DNA of 64,000 nt from Patiria pectinifera (lineage: Eukaryota > Echinodermata > Asteroidea > Valvatida > Asterinidae): contig CM057146.1 of NCBI GenBank assembly GCA_029964075.1, forward strand, positions 13,225,501 to 13,289,500. Direction: 5' to 3'. Made by a program: the position numbers and the translations under genes. Position 1 is the stretch's first letter. Each line of letters begins with the position of its first letter. This document shows, piece by piece, positions 57,201 through 59,081 of the stretch. Under the pieces are notes generated by a model, which was not told where the DNA came from, made no database searches, and worked only from the letters and a program-made list of their open reading frames with translations.

Positions 57201-57587
57201 ACTTGTCCTGAGTCGAGTTGTCTCAACGGTCGACTTGTCTGACAATCGAGTTATAGCTCCATGCCACCATGGACAAACAAACAAGATTTTCATGATTTTT
57301 AACAATTACTAAAAAATACTAGGGCCTACTTCTATAACAAAACCCCCGATACCTACCCTTCTGTATCTTCCTCTTGACATCAAGTCTGCCAGTGACTTGG
57401 CGGCATCATTCTTCTCTGCAACATTTAACACACGCATCCCTCTGGCCATCATGAAAGTTGTTCTTATCTTAGAAAGTCGATCTGACGGTTTGCAGAAAGT
57501 TGGGAACGAACTCGACAAACCTTTTCCACTAAAAATTCCAGCTGCCCCAAACAAACATGATCTAGCTTGGTTAGTAAAAAGTAGCAT
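12226..57587 (-). CDS. TOP3A: TOP3A, DNA topoisomerase III alpha (25 exons, complete)
   Basis: Type IA topoisomerase that, in animals, acts with RMI1/2 and BLM to dissolve double Holliday junctions and also works in mitochondria. Exons read in the order: 57587-57357, 55375-55242, 54986-54911, 53998-53890, 52705-52654, 52434-52343, 51373-51203, 39275-39100, 37987-37905, 37598-37501, 36483-36317, 35644-35468, 35230-35152, 34410-34227, 21710-21623, 21494-21428, 20657-20473, 19867-19794, 19193-19102, 18709-18253, 17076-16964, 15796-15523, 13902-13748, 12872-12747, 12257-12226. All borders are AG/GT, all phases fit, and the total is 3492 nt (1163 aa plus stop). The order is Toprim (about 50-200), type IA core with catalytic Tyr379, C4 zinc finger (674-701), Gly-rich linker (779-931), two GRF zinc fingers (950-1000, 1052-1095) and a CCHC knuckle (1147-1160). 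Human TOP3A is about 1000 aa, and the excess is mostly the Gly-rich exon. Introns 7 and 14 hold the two virus-like elements. Exon borders are my reading and lack transcript support. Confidence 0.95.
12747..12872 (-). CDS. TOP3A: TOP3A exon 24 (Gly-rich tail and half of zinc knuckle)
   Basis: Residues 1112-1154. A Gly-rich basic tail with [18 protein letters not shown], giving the first two Cys of a CCHC knuckle and a likely nuclear localisation signal (RKRKKPK). Confidence 0.9.
12924..13081. repeat. 158-bp near-perfect palindrome (foldback element)
   Basis: TGTGGGGAAACGGCCTCTGA at the left and its inverse at the right. The arms continue inward to the centre with few mismatches. In TOP3A intron 24. 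Confidence 0.8.
13195..13437. repeat. Interspersed repeat, direct copy at 21060-21306
   Basis: Shared blocks include CAGCCAATAATTC, AAAAGTGAATAACTTTTA and GAAACTCGAAAATAG in the same order. In TOP3A intron 23. Confidence 0.75.
13748..13902 (-). CDS. TOP3A: TOP3A exon 23 (second GRF zinc finger)
   Basis: Residues 1060-1112, with [20 protein letters not shown] and [10 protein letters not shown], closing the second GRF finger. Confidence 0.93.
14050..14235. repeat. ATA simple repeat and adjoining SINE-like sequence
   Basis: An AAT run, then sequence with CTTATATAGCGCACGTATCT and two CAAGG(C/T)GCTG boxes. Looks like an interspersed repeat, family not recognised. Confidence 0.4.
14951..15450. 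mobile_element. About 500-bp foldback element with long inverted arms
   Basis: GTGAGTAAAAAAA at the left, the inverse at the right. Inverted blocks include ATGTCAGGACCATTGTTTTA, GAAAGCCCAATTC and the inner GGATCACAAAAAAAG. A half-copy lies at 33797-33960. Confidence 0.8.
15523..15796 (-). CDS. TOP3A: TOP3A exon 22 (end of first GRF finger, start of second)
   Basis: Residues 969-1060. [19 protein letters not shown] closes the first GRF finger. A Ser/Asn/Gly linker with SSGNSSGNS repeats follows, then MCQCGQAAV opens the second finger. Confidence 0.93.
16100..16360. mobile_element. 261-bp MITE with TAA flanks
   Basis: GGGCCCGTCTCAATTCATAT at the left and its near-inverse at the right, with TAA duplicated at both sides. 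Harbinger-type by target site. Confidence 0.8.
16964..17076 (-). CDS. TOP3A: TOP3A exon 21 (first GRF zinc finger, 5' half)
   Basis: Residues 931-969, with [20 protein letters not shown], the start of a GRF zinc finger that binds single-stranded DNA in this family. Confidence 0.93.
17138..17566. mobile_element. TTAA-flanked MITE (family B)
   Basis: TTAAAGGAATATACAACATT to the inverse ending in TTAA, about 430 bp, in TOP3A intron 20. Confidence 0.85.
17567..18252 (-). other. Remainder of TOP3A intron 20
   Basis: No further repeat or exon recognised. Confidence 0.4.
18253..18709 (-). CDS. TOP3A: TOP3A exon 20 (glycine-rich linker)
   Basis: Residues 779-931, a 457-nt exon with in-phase splice sites on both sides. 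It opens with Arg/Gly (NNRGRGG) and becomes imperfect GGGGxNGGG repeats, ending [13 protein letters not shown]. All three minus-strand frames are open because the DNA is a C/T-rich repeat. The coding frame was picked by the splice phases. Human TOP3A has only a short linker here. Such RGG/GN tracts often bind RNA or condense, which is inference here. Confidence 0.85.
19102..19193 (-). CDS. TOP3A: TOP3A exon 19
   Basis: Residues 748-779, with [18 protein letters not shown], matching human CCIGGCDDTLREILDL. The donor GTTGGT is weak, so the 3' border is less sure. Confidence 0.85.
19794..19867 (-). CDS. TOP3A: TOP3A exon 18
   Basis: Residues 724-748, with CQPGPV and the basic [14 protein letters not shown] stretch, matching human KLKFKRGSLPPTMP. 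Confidence 0.9.
20018..20407. mobile_element. Family C MITE in TOP3A intron 17
   Basis: TTAACCCTAACTCCC at the left, GAAGATTAGGGTTA at the right, inside with ATCCTGCAAAATCCTCC repeats. Confidence 0.65.
20473..20657 (-). CDS. TOP3A: TOP3A exon 17 (C4 zinc finger)
   Basis: Residues 662-723. CPRC and CTGYPAC give Cys674, 677, 695 and 701, the type I topoisomerase C4 zinc finger. It ends at a GTGAGT donor. Confidence 0.93.
21060..21306. repeat. Interspersed repeat, direct copy of 13195-13437
   Basis: Same block order, somewhat diverged. In TOP3A intron 16. Confidence 0.75.
21428..21494 (-). CDS. TOP3A: TOP3A exon 16
   Basis: A 67-nt exon, residues 640-662, reading [13 protein letters not shown] and on. 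It is the weakly conserved link before the C4 zinc finger and was placed by splice sites and phase. Confidence 0.83.
21623..21710 (-). CDS. TOP3A: TOP3A exon 15
   Basis: Residues 610-639, with [15 protein letters not shown] and [10 protein letters not shown]. The AG from exon 14 joins G here to give Arg. Confidence 0.93.
21979..21983. repeat. Target-site duplication CAAGG (left)
   Basis: Matches 33632-33636 exactly, directly outside the inverted repeats. Confidence 0.8.
21984..22078 (+). repeat. Copy 1 left terminal inverted repeat
   Basis: Begins AGTGGGTATATATGG. It holds the box GGTACCAGACTTT twice, about 33 bp apart, then CCCC-rich AATGAT(C/T)CCCC repeats to about 22150. Confidence 0.85.
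22316..22560. repeat. Tandem array of palindromic units in the left flank of copy 1
   Basis: About five units of roughly 45-60 bp share GACGAGGAGAAG and CTTCTCCTATGACATCATGA. Several units form the palindrome GGAGAAGTGCACTTCTCC. Not seen in copy 2. Role unknown. Protein-binding sites or an origin-like array are possible. Confidence 0.7.
22561..23638. other. Non-coding left flank of copy 1
   Basis: The part to about 23095 is unlike copy 2. From about 23100 the two copies match closely. A repeated block near 23195-23290 carries GAAATACTGAATTGC twice. An inverted repeat of AATGAATATGCAT lies at about 23007 and 23088. Confidence 0.5.
23639..23948. mobile_element. Family C MITE nested in copy 1
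   Basis: CCCTAACCCT to AGGGTTAGGG between two TTAA sites (23639-23642, 23945-23948). The matching position in copy 2 has no insert, so this MITE arrived after the two lineages parted. Confidence 0.9.
23949..24714 (+). pseudogene. Family B DNA polymerase remnant (N-terminal part), copy 1
   Basis: The protein matches the front of the polymerase region of copy 2 almost residue for residue ([20 protein letters not shown] and on). Lys/Arg-rich. Only part of the polymerase is present. Confidence 0.7.
24737..26005 (+). CDS. Capsid-like protein candidate, copy 1
   Basis: Uninterrupted 422-residue frame, beta-rich in appearance, placed between polymerase and packaging ATPase. That position and the [23 protein letters not shown] segment suggest a major capsid protein of the double-jelly-roll sort. 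This is inference from context and general pattern, not a firm match. Confidence 0.5.
   Translation: MNAYGKKLNPSRLLKIPKSIKCERKEVVITHNPSSISAGQMLRVKFPQLGVDDVIVPGTCKLAFNLELDGGGDNNRTIFGNLARNLVSEISVRLQGNEIVSYRHADVYHNFKDNWLNSSTTRNMAYSGIEKENVSKLRTGAEDANASANSGKDQAIVDAYGNRYCIPLDIDILTSHHPFYPSSLKQPLTYEIKFNDHDKVVNSSDTAAMYSISDLSLEYEVVTNRDLAITIRNKHKGLMQYLFDKIHSLEVRSVNKSDTLWNVSVNQPIRSLKGILFLFKDPTEKNPQRFYNPKLTKTSVTVEGKPNQLYSQGMFQYQHWNEIIRFFGDSDTESGRGVSKDLNLTGLDLGDYLKNKYGLWLDFRSNDDNSAHGSGRKLGDGGGINVHFNREAKSQGDLTMYVFLIMDAQLNLQDGNFKSLLS
26007..26612 (+). CDS. Packaging ATPase (A32/FtsK-like), copy 1
   Basis: 201 residues. Walker A GKTNSGKT near residue 12, Walker B TLFILDD near residue 90, and the [14 protein letters not shown] element near 130 that is typical of A32-like genome-packaging ATPases of DNA viruses and Polintons. 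The frame reads open throughout. Confidence 0.75.
   Translation: MTQPHCALIVGKTNSGKTKWILDLLESDYKNTFEAIVIICPTIFKNKTYIERKWIQADPEVYLCDPELYKMTLNEAIDFYRKIFQGVATLFILDDCSSDQEIKYRKKTCALSKMAFSGRHINHSCWLLTQKYNSVLKDYRENTAWLALFYCKDKTSFDQALDENDVVPIEERDYIKRHLRDVKYSKLVVYTEPPVSYELLE
26622..26795. repeat. 22-bp tandem repeat after the ATPase, copy 1
   Basis: About eight units close to CTAACTACTGAGKTGTTTACAA. Copy 2 has a 22-bp array at the same place with different sequence. Confidence 0.9.
26825..26977 (+). CDS. Small single-span membrane protein, copy 1
   Basis: 50 residues beginning [10 protein letters not shown] with hydrophobic [10 protein letters not shown]. It overlaps the next start by 13 nt. Unknown function. 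A counterpart lies near 44359. Confidence 0.55.
   Translation: MMAIFEYLQFLAIIIISLNLSFYTYEYLRFCNKVAKATTKLNSFLIKWRT
26965..27430 (+). pseudogene. Unknown element protein remnant with hydrophobic segments, copy 1
   Basis: Begins [18 protein letters not shown]. Its counterpart in copy 2 (44505-45000) is similar. Broken. No family recognised. Confidence 0.5.
27428..27811 (+). pseudogene. Pro/Thr-rich protein remnant with one membrane span, copy 1
   Basis: An Ala/Thr/Pro-rich start, a basic middle, and a downstream piece with a hydrophobic span and a Pro/Val-rich end. Broken. Unknown family. Confidence 0.5.
27844..28086 (+). CDS. 80-residue membrane-associated protein, copy 1
   Basis: Begins [20 protein letters not shown], with two hydrophobic segments. 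About 93% identical by eye to copy 2 (45380-45622), the best kept small protein. A TATATTAAAA box lies directly upstream. Function unknown. Confidence 0.65.
   Translation: MSNFDTNGIANTIYHGAVISGLSMGYAMVGNKLLKMKAPDLDKLSVEDMGKLTVIISGALATQNWLVTQGILPGSIMKTA
28109..28841 (+). pseudogene. Acidic-N-terminus protein remnant, copy 1
   Basis: An Asp/Glu-rich start, a middle with [11 protein letters not shown], and a coiled end with [20 protein letters not shown]. Counterpart 45645-46250. Broken. Unknown function, possibly virion-associated. Confidence 0.5.
28841..29324 (+). pseudogene. Small hydrophobic protein pieces, copy 1
   Basis: Two overlapping frames, one with [19 protein letters not shown], the other with [18 protein letters not shown] and a further span. 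Similar membrane proteins occur in related marine invertebrate elements (from memory). Not resolved further. Confidence 0.45.
29429..30879 (-). pseudogene. Large structural-like protein remnant, copy 1
   Basis: Contains [20 protein letters not shown] and a long beta-rich region, a Pro/Thr-rich (TPAPAP) stalk and a C-terminal membrane span. It resembles an uncharacterised family common in marine invertebrate genomes (from memory). Broken. Likely virion or surface protein by inference. Confidence 0.55.
30893..30910. promoter_or_regulatory. Divergent AT-rich promoter candidate
   Basis: TTTTAATATAAAAA lies between the divergent starts at 30879 (minus) and 30921 (plus). The same box recurs before other element genes (27829-27840, 32070-32083, and in copy 2 about 45364, 48490, 49690). 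Confidence 0.5.
30921..32059 (+). pseudogene. Penton/minor-capsid-like protein remnant, copy 1
   Basis: Starts [20 protein letters not shown] and ends with a beta-rich part ([11 protein letters not shown], then IDKLTFSIS). The end pattern is like minor structural proteins of related elements, inference only. Broken. Confidence 0.45.
32085..32732 (+). pseudogene. Hydrophobic/coiled-coil protein remnant, copy 1
   Basis: A Gly/Ala-rich hydrophobic segment ([20 protein letters not shown]) then a Lys/Glu-rich helical tail. Counterpart 49706-50362, which reads open. Unknown function. Confidence 0.5.
32757..33230 (-). CDS. TFIIB-like transcription factor, copy 1
   Basis: 157 residues, open. An N-terminal zinc ribbon with Cys12, His15, Cys25, Cys28 in the TFIIB-like context [11 protein letters not shown], then one cyclin-fold-like repeat ([34 protein letters not shown]). 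This resembles TFIIB-like factors of large DNA viruses. It is much shorter than cellular TFIIB (about 316 aa, two repeats). Convergent with the preceding gene. Confidence 0.6.
   Translation of the reverse strand: MNLELSDKTDQCDHHIIIENVFLVCETCGEIVSRYFDFSAENAQEDRINWSILKRNKRKTVEKLIFSVCPEQDSEDVQETSNKYNELVNYKTLRGNGCVKRSLIAACFYYVVGLDKERVRDLFKVTQNQFNKALKRYDDHYNKRGAEGDALRGEIEV
33265..33345. other. Conserved non-coding hairpins near right end, copy 1
   Basis: CTATCCCTTTAGTAAAGAGATAG folds into a stem, followed by GTCTGGTGCCTAGAC. Both occur in copy 2 (about 50910-50970). Possibly a terminator or packaging/replication signal. Confidence 0.4.
33400..33550 (+). repeat. G-rich subterminal tract, copy 1
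   Basis: Many runs of four or more G spaced by a few bases, with G-quadruplex potential on the plus strand. Confidence 0.6.
33525..33631 (-). repeat. Copy 1 right terminal inverted repeat
   Basis: Read on the minus strand it begins AGTAGGTATATATGG and holds the same doubled GGTACCAGACTTT box. Confidence 0.85.
33632..33636. repeat. Target-site duplication CAAGG (right)
   Basis: Matches 21979-21983. Confidence 0.8.
33797..33960. mobile_element. Half-copy of the foldback element at 14951-15450
   Basis: Shares GTGAAAGCCCAATTAATAAG and AGAATCATTCA in order. Only one arm present. Confidence 0.65.
34227..34410 (-). CDS. TOP3A: TOP3A exon 14
   Basis: Residues 549-610, with [15 protein letters not shown] and [19 protein letters not shown]. 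The following intron is 12.5 kb because it contains virus-like copy 1. Confidence 0.95.
35152..35230 (-). CDS. TOP3A: TOP3A exon 13
   Basis: Residues 523-549, with [19 protein letters not shown], conserved. It opens with an ATG that is internal to the protein and not a start. Confidence 0.94.
35468..35644 (-). CDS. TOP3A: TOP3A exon 12
   Basis: Residues 464-522, with DAQGYETTV and [18 protein letters not shown]. Phase 0 on both sides. Confidence 0.94.
35690..36130. repeat. 10-bp minisatellite (GTCAATCACA)n
   Basis: About 40 imperfect units of GTCAATCACA with CATG, CAGG and CAAG variants, in TOP3A intron 11. Open frames across it are by-products of the repeat. Confidence 0.9.
36317..36483 (-). 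CDS. TOP3A: TOP3A exon 11
   Basis: Residues 408-463, with [14 protein letters not shown] and [15 protein letters not shown] is a signature of topoisomerase III. Confidence 0.94.
37100..37312 (+). mobile_element. LINE 3' tail
   Basis: GTGTATGCAGGGCCTCAATGG, then CATACCCCTGGTAAAG and an AATA tandem tail, as in 3' ends of jockey/CR1-like LINEs of marine invertebrates. No RT open frame identified upstream. Confidence 0.5.
37501..37598 (-). CDS. TOP3A: TOP3A exon 10 (catalytic tyrosine)
   Basis: Residues 375-408. [13 protein letters not shown] contains the active-site Tyr (residue 379 here, equivalent to human Tyr362), which forms the covalent 5'-phosphotyrosine link to DNA. Confidence 0.95.
37905..37987 (-). 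CDS. TOP3A: TOP3A exon 9
   Basis: Residues 348-375, reading [19 protein letters not shown] onward, conserved with human. It ends inside the Gly codon just before the catalytic motif. Confidence 0.93.
38234..38606. mobile_element. MITE with CCCTTTTCACACTAG ends
   Basis: Left CCCTTTTCACACTAG and right CTAGTGTGAAAAG, with internal repeated GGTTGA/TCAACC words. In TOP3A intron 8. hAT-like ends are possible, not proven. Confidence 0.7.
38654..39011. mobile_element. PIF/Harbinger-like MITE, TAA flanks
   Basis: Same family as 10733-11099 in opposite orientation, TAA at 38651-38653 and 39012-39014. Confidence 0.85.
39100..39275 (-). CDS. TOP3A: TOP3A exon 8
   Basis: Residues 289-347. [21 protein letters not shown] and KSKWRP match the family. 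It follows the 11.9-kb intron that holds virus-like copy 2. Confidence 0.94.
39387..39920. mobile_element. TTAA MITE (family B), right end worn
   Basis: TTAAAGGGAATATACAAAAT at the left. Body matches the other copies. Right terminus diverged. In TOP3A intron 7, left of virus-like copy 2. Confidence 0.75.
40131..40135. repeat. Target-site duplication ACAGT (left)
   Basis: Matches 51149-51153, directly outside the inverted repeat. Confidence 0.75.
40136..40220 (+). repeat. Copy 2 left terminal inverted repeat
   Basis: Starts AGTAGAAGGATGGGG and holds the doubled GGTACCAGACTTT box, as in copy 1. About the first 45 bp match the right end. Confidence 0.85.
40864..43830 (+). pseudogene. Family B DNA polymerase remnant, copy 2
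   Basis: Recognisable parts: a C2H2-like finger ([20 protein letters not shown]), exonuclease motif I (VVYADFESI), an HNH/endonuclease-VII-like box ([18 protein letters not shown]), exonuclease motif II ([12 protein letters not shown]), and the polymerase motif A region ([12 protein letters not shown]). This set is typical of the viral/Polinton protein-primed polymerase. Broken and incomplete. Confidence 0.85.
43840..44113 (+). pseudogene. Packaging ATPase remnant, copy 2
   Basis: Nearly identical to the C-terminal part of the copy 1 ATPase, with [14 protein letters not shown]. Incomplete. Confidence 0.8.
44112..44265. repeat. 22-bp tandem repeat after the ATPase, copy 2
   Basis: About seven units near TAGCTAGGTGAGTAGCAATTAA. 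Same place and period as in copy 1, different sequence. Confidence 0.9.
44359..44511 (+). pseudogene. Small membrane protein remnant, copy 2
   Basis: Counterpart of 26825-26977, with the same [10 protein letters not shown] start. Broken. Confidence 0.5.
44505..45000 (+). pseudogene. Unknown element protein remnant, copy 2
   Basis: Counterpart of 26965-27430. Contains [20 protein letters not shown] and a later hydrophobic stretch. No family recognised. Confidence 0.5.
44962..45346 (+). pseudogene. Pro/Thr-rich protein remnant with one span, copy 2
   Basis: Counterpart of 27428-27811, with [18 protein letters not shown] as the membrane span. Broken. Confidence 0.5.
45380..45622 (+). CDS. 80-residue membrane-associated protein, copy 2
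   Basis: Counterpart of 27844-28086, open, with the same upstream TATATTAAAA box. Confidence 0.65.
   Translation: MSNFDTKRIANMINHGAVISGLSMGFAMVGNKLLKMKAPDLDKLSVEDMGKLTVIISGALATQNWLVAQGILPGSIIKTA
45645..46250 (+). pseudogene. Acidic-N-terminus protein remnant, copy 2
   Basis: Counterpart of 28109-28841. The first half differs strongly from copy 1 while the end is nearly the same. Cut off by the nested segment that follows. Confidence 0.5.
46252..47674. mobile_element. Foreign segment nested in copy 2
   Basis: About 1.4 kb with no match to copy 1. It has a 12-bp tandem repeat (CGCTACGCTACC) at about 46330-46385, many CpG and GC-rich islands (about 47030-47110), and an AT-rich end. No open frame of note and no clear terminal repeats. 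Family unknown. Confidence 0.55.
47675..48475 (-). pseudogene. Large structural-like protein remnant, copy 2
   Basis: N-terminal part of the protein seen at 29429-30879, sharing [20 protein letters not shown], but clearly diverged in the middle. Incomplete. Confidence 0.6.
48517..49679 (+). pseudogene. Penton/minor-capsid-like protein remnant, copy 2
   Basis: Counterpart of 30921-32059, with the same start. The segment at about 48700-49060 differs from copy 1. Broken. Confidence 0.45.
49706..50362 (+). CDS. Hydrophobic/coiled-coil protein, copy 2
   Basis: 218 residues, open. N-terminal [20 protein letters not shown], hydrophobic Gly/Ala-rich centre ([20 protein letters not shown]), then helical Lys/Glu-rich tail. 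Preceded by TTTTTATATTAAAA. Unknown function, possibly virion-associated. Confidence 0.6.
   Translation: MSIDSKALYPDISGDVLRLNSNKETKVYRLKKIEEIRSLILKERDHREHTYKKIKRVFDTINYVEIGLEGLGAIAGAVSIPALLGVISAPVGLVLEGTFIGAFGVDIPLRIASRRLSAKLKKHDQIKILADSKLNTIEEYVSQAINDGDISHEEFILITRELAKFNELKQKIRTKTSTKLQKIKNSTDFEKEVKKRVDERMAKEKKSLIEKLTSSNSR
50391..50860 (-). pseudogene. TFIIB-like factor remnant, copy 2
   Basis: Counterpart of 32757-33230, with the same zinc ribbon and cyclin-like part. Broken. Confidence 0.6.
50905..50985. other. Conserved non-coding hairpins near right end, copy 2
   Basis: Same two hairpins as copy 1 with a couple of base changes. Confidence 0.4.
51096..51148 (-). repeat. Copy 2 right terminal inverted repeat
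   Basis: Read on the minus strand: AGTAGAAGGAAGGGTGGGG, then GGGTACCAGACTTTGCCATA. Only one of the two boxes is present. Confidence 0.85.
51149..51153. repeat. Target-site duplication ACAGT (right)
   Basis: Matches 40131-40135. Confidence 0.75.
51203..51373 (-). CDS. TOP3A: TOP3A exon 7
   Basis: Residues 232-289, with [12 protein letters not shown] and [19 protein letters not shown], core type IA motifs. The virus-like copy 2 ends only 54 bp downstream of its donor site. Confidence 0.95.
51560..51880 (+). mobile_element. LINE reverse-transcriptase 3' fragment
   Basis: [20 protein letters not shown] and the [16 protein letters not shown] Cys-His box match the C-terminal end of CR1/jockey-type LINE proteins. 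The reading shifts frame after about 51790, then [13 protein letters not shown] is recognisable. Antisense to TOP3A in intron 6. A dead fragment. Confidence 0.7.
51961..52164. repeat. Foldback element with 28-bp perfect arms
   Basis: GGAAAGATTTCCATATACGA at the left arm, exact inverse at 52137-52164, loop of about 148 bp. TOP3A intron 6. Confidence 0.85.
52343..52434 (-). CDS. TOP3A: TOP3A exon 6
   Basis: Residues 201-232, with [18 protein letters not shown]. Two AG acceptors are possible. The upstream one was chosen because it keeps the same residue number as human TOP3A between SEIT and the ACxNL motif. Confidence 0.88.
52654..52705 (-). CDS. TOP3A: TOP3A exon 5
   Basis: A 52-nt exon, residues 184-201, with RARFSEIT conserved in all topoisomerase III proteins. 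Too short to show as an open frame. It was placed by its splice sites and by the phase match to both neighbours. Confidence 0.9.
52764..53110. repeat. Possible MITE with ATGGGCTCYGTGCAC ends
   Basis: ATGGGCTCCGTGCAC near 52767 and its inverse near 53096. Inverted ends are short and no target duplication is clear. TOP3A intron 4. Confidence 0.4.
53260..53770. mobile_element. Palindromic foldback MITE (first of a pair)
   Basis: AAATAATGAATGTTT and inverse, with nested inverted GATGAAATGT and CATTCCAC blocks. Flanked by CCTTGTCATCTGATTGG and inverse near 53725. Related to 54183-54715. Confidence 0.7.
53890..53998 (-). CDS. TOP3A: TOP3A exon 4 (Toprim metal-binding motif)
   Basis: Residues 148-184. 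It carries [12 protein letters not shown], the Toprim Asp-x-Asp motif that binds Mg2+ in the family. Confidence 0.94.
54183..54715. mobile_element. Palindromic foldback MITE (second of a pair)
   Basis: ACAAATATTGAGTGGCT and inverse, GATGAATATTATC and inverse, CCTTGTCATTTGAT and inverse near 54670. Same plan as 53260-53770. TOP3A intron 3. Confidence 0.7.
54911..54986 (-). CDS. TOP3A: TOP3A exon 3
   Basis: Residues 122-147, with the conserved CPENFKDIK stretch. It completes the split Trp codon and ends in phase 0. Confidence 0.92.
55242..55375 (-). CDS. TOP3A: TOP3A exon 2 (Toprim)
   Basis: Residues 78-122, beginning [15 protein letters not shown] and containing [10 protein letters not shown], both conserved with human TOP3A. 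It starts in phase 0 after a CTGCAG acceptor and ends at a GTAAGT donor inside a Trp codon. Confidence 0.93.
55860..56170. repeat. Interspersed repeat shared with 7590-7830
   Basis: AATCTGGGACTGAGAAACAT block in the opposite orientation to the left-hand copy. TOP3A intron 1. Confidence 0.6.
56347..57263. mobile_element. GC-rich composite element with inverted arrays of GTCGACCGTTGAGACAA
   Basis: Ends with ATGGAGCTA and inverse. Inside each end is an array of the GTCGACCGTTGAGACAA word, inverted relative to the other end. The centre is about four to five tandem units of roughly 62 bp carrying GCCGGGCCTGTGCGC and CCGTACCGTGCACGGTGACA. Frames in both strands are open through it because of GC content, which is not evidence of coding. 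Lies in TOP3A intron 1. Confidence 0.8.
57357..57587 (-). CDS. TOP3A: TOP3A exon 1: possible mitochondrial leader and start of Toprim
   Basis: Residues 1-77. An in-frame TAA sits directly before the first ATG, so this is the longest possible form. Residues 1-45 are Arg/Lys/Ser-rich with a single acidic residue, as expected of a mitochondrial presequence. A second pair of Met codons at 46-47 precedes the conserved [13 protein letters not shown] motif of Toprim and could start a nuclear form, as described for vertebrate TOP3A. The donor is GTAGGT. Confidence 0.92.
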
Positions 57588-58151
57588 TTATGTCGAAGGT
57601 ACCTGTTTTAAATAGATTTGGGTATTAGGGCCTACCTGAAAAAGTTTCTAAAACATGACAAAAAAAATATTTTCAAGAACTTCTGCAACTTTTCGCCACT
57701 CAAGTAAGCCGCCATTTTCCCTCGTGAAAATTGCAACCAAAGAGGGCGCTGTCTACCATGCCGCGAACGGAGAATTTTTTTACTAAAGTTGCGTCAGTCT
57801 TTCACATACAGTCATGATACAACATGTATATTTTTGATGTAAATTGTTTAGTATATTGCTAAGGTCTTTTTTACATTACATTTAACAAACACTTTGATTA
57901 TTTTATTAACAATTCGTGTGGTTTTGTAGCCAAAGAATCAGACCAGGTCCGGAGATACACTTGTCGGAGAGGTTAATTATGGAGAAACGACTTATTTAAG
58001 TCTACGTATACCAACTGCATAGTGCTACAATGGTCATGATCTATGATAGTTATTGAAGAAAACATGATGTAACTTGTCAGGGTTGCTCCAGTGAATGTTA
58101 TGCAAGAATATTTTTTTTTCTCGGGAATTATTATAATAGTTGTATATCATA
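57588..58151. promoter_or_regulatory. Putative bidirectional promoter of TOP3A and UQCC4
   Basis: This 564-bp stretch separates two divergent start codons. It is AT-rich with no obvious TATA box or CpG island. A shared promoter is inferred from the head-to-head layout only. Confidence 0.5.
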
Positions 58152-59081
58152 ATGACGTTTGTGAATTGTAGCCGTGTTTTAAAGGTAATAAATCTGGCAA
58201 GATCTTGGCCTAGTCGAAGGTAGGTTGATTACATTCATAATCATTTATTTAATTACTTGTCTGTAAGTTGTCACCTGGTCATTGAGCAATGTGTTCCTTG
58301 CTGTTTATATGAACATTGATCTCCATGGTAAACAATCATTTGTGAATTGAATTTATTTTGATCCACACTGCAACTGCTCTTGCCATTTCTTAATGATCTT
58401 GCCTATCATTTTTAGCAAATAAAATGTATATACATGTACTAGTTAGCAAAGTATCCCAGGGGAGTATCACGTCACATAACTGATCTTACTAGTTTTGACA
58501 GTAGACCTAACTTGTAATTTACTATTGCAAACTTTGATCGTCATCATGGATGGTGAAAATGTTGCGTCAGTGTCACACTCATGAGTATACTGCACATTCC
58601 CTTGAGGGGGAACTGAAACTGCCTTTTGACAAAGTGCTTTGATAAGTTTTGAATTATTGATTGCAGTGGCATGACAGCAGTCCAGAGACGACCCATACTT
58701 CCCCCATCCTGCCAACACAGATGTGCCTCCTCTCAGCAGACAAGAAGCAAAACCTCGTCCAAAAGAACAGATGACCAAGATGAAGACAATGAAGATGAAC
58801 CACTTCCGTATTTAAACAGCAAGGCCCGTGATTGGTCGGTTCAGAACAGCTACGGGAGACACAAGAAGCGACCGTGGTACAAAGTCGCTCCGCTGAGCAT
58901 CGGACTCGCTGTCTTTATGGCTTGGGTCTTTTTACGCAAGGAGACGGAGATTGATCGACAGTTGGAGGTCCATCTTCATGAACGCTTGCCCAATCTGTTT
59001 GAAGACCCAAGTAAAAAGAATGTGGGAAAGGACCCAATCCTTGTACCAGAAAGTGAAGAGGAAGAAAAGCTGAAGGAGTGA
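58152..59081 (+). CDS. UQCC4: UQCC4 (C16orf91/CCSMST1), complex III assembly factor, two exons
   Basis: Exons 58152-58219 and 58667-59081 give 160 aa. The exon 1 peptide is a short Arg/Ser-rich mitochondrial leader. The AG at its end joins T of exon 2 (Ser), after a TTGCAG acceptor. The diagnostic part is DWSVQNSYGRHKKRPWYKV, then a single membrane segment (about 95-112) and an acidic tail, which matches the vertebrate small inner-membrane protein needed for ubiquinol-cytochrome c reductase assembly. The gene is divergent from TOP3A and probably shares its promoter region. Family assignment is from memory of the WSV/PW(W/Y)KV-PLS pattern. Confidence 0.8.
58220..58666 (+). other. UQCC4 intron 1
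   Basis: GTAGGT donor to TTGCAG acceptor. No further feature recognised. Confidence 0.7.

Noticed and set aside
56579-57211. Long open frames on both strands in the GC-rich repeat of TOP3A intron 1
   Set aside because: Several frames are open together and they translate tandem repeats; GC content and the repeat period explain them.
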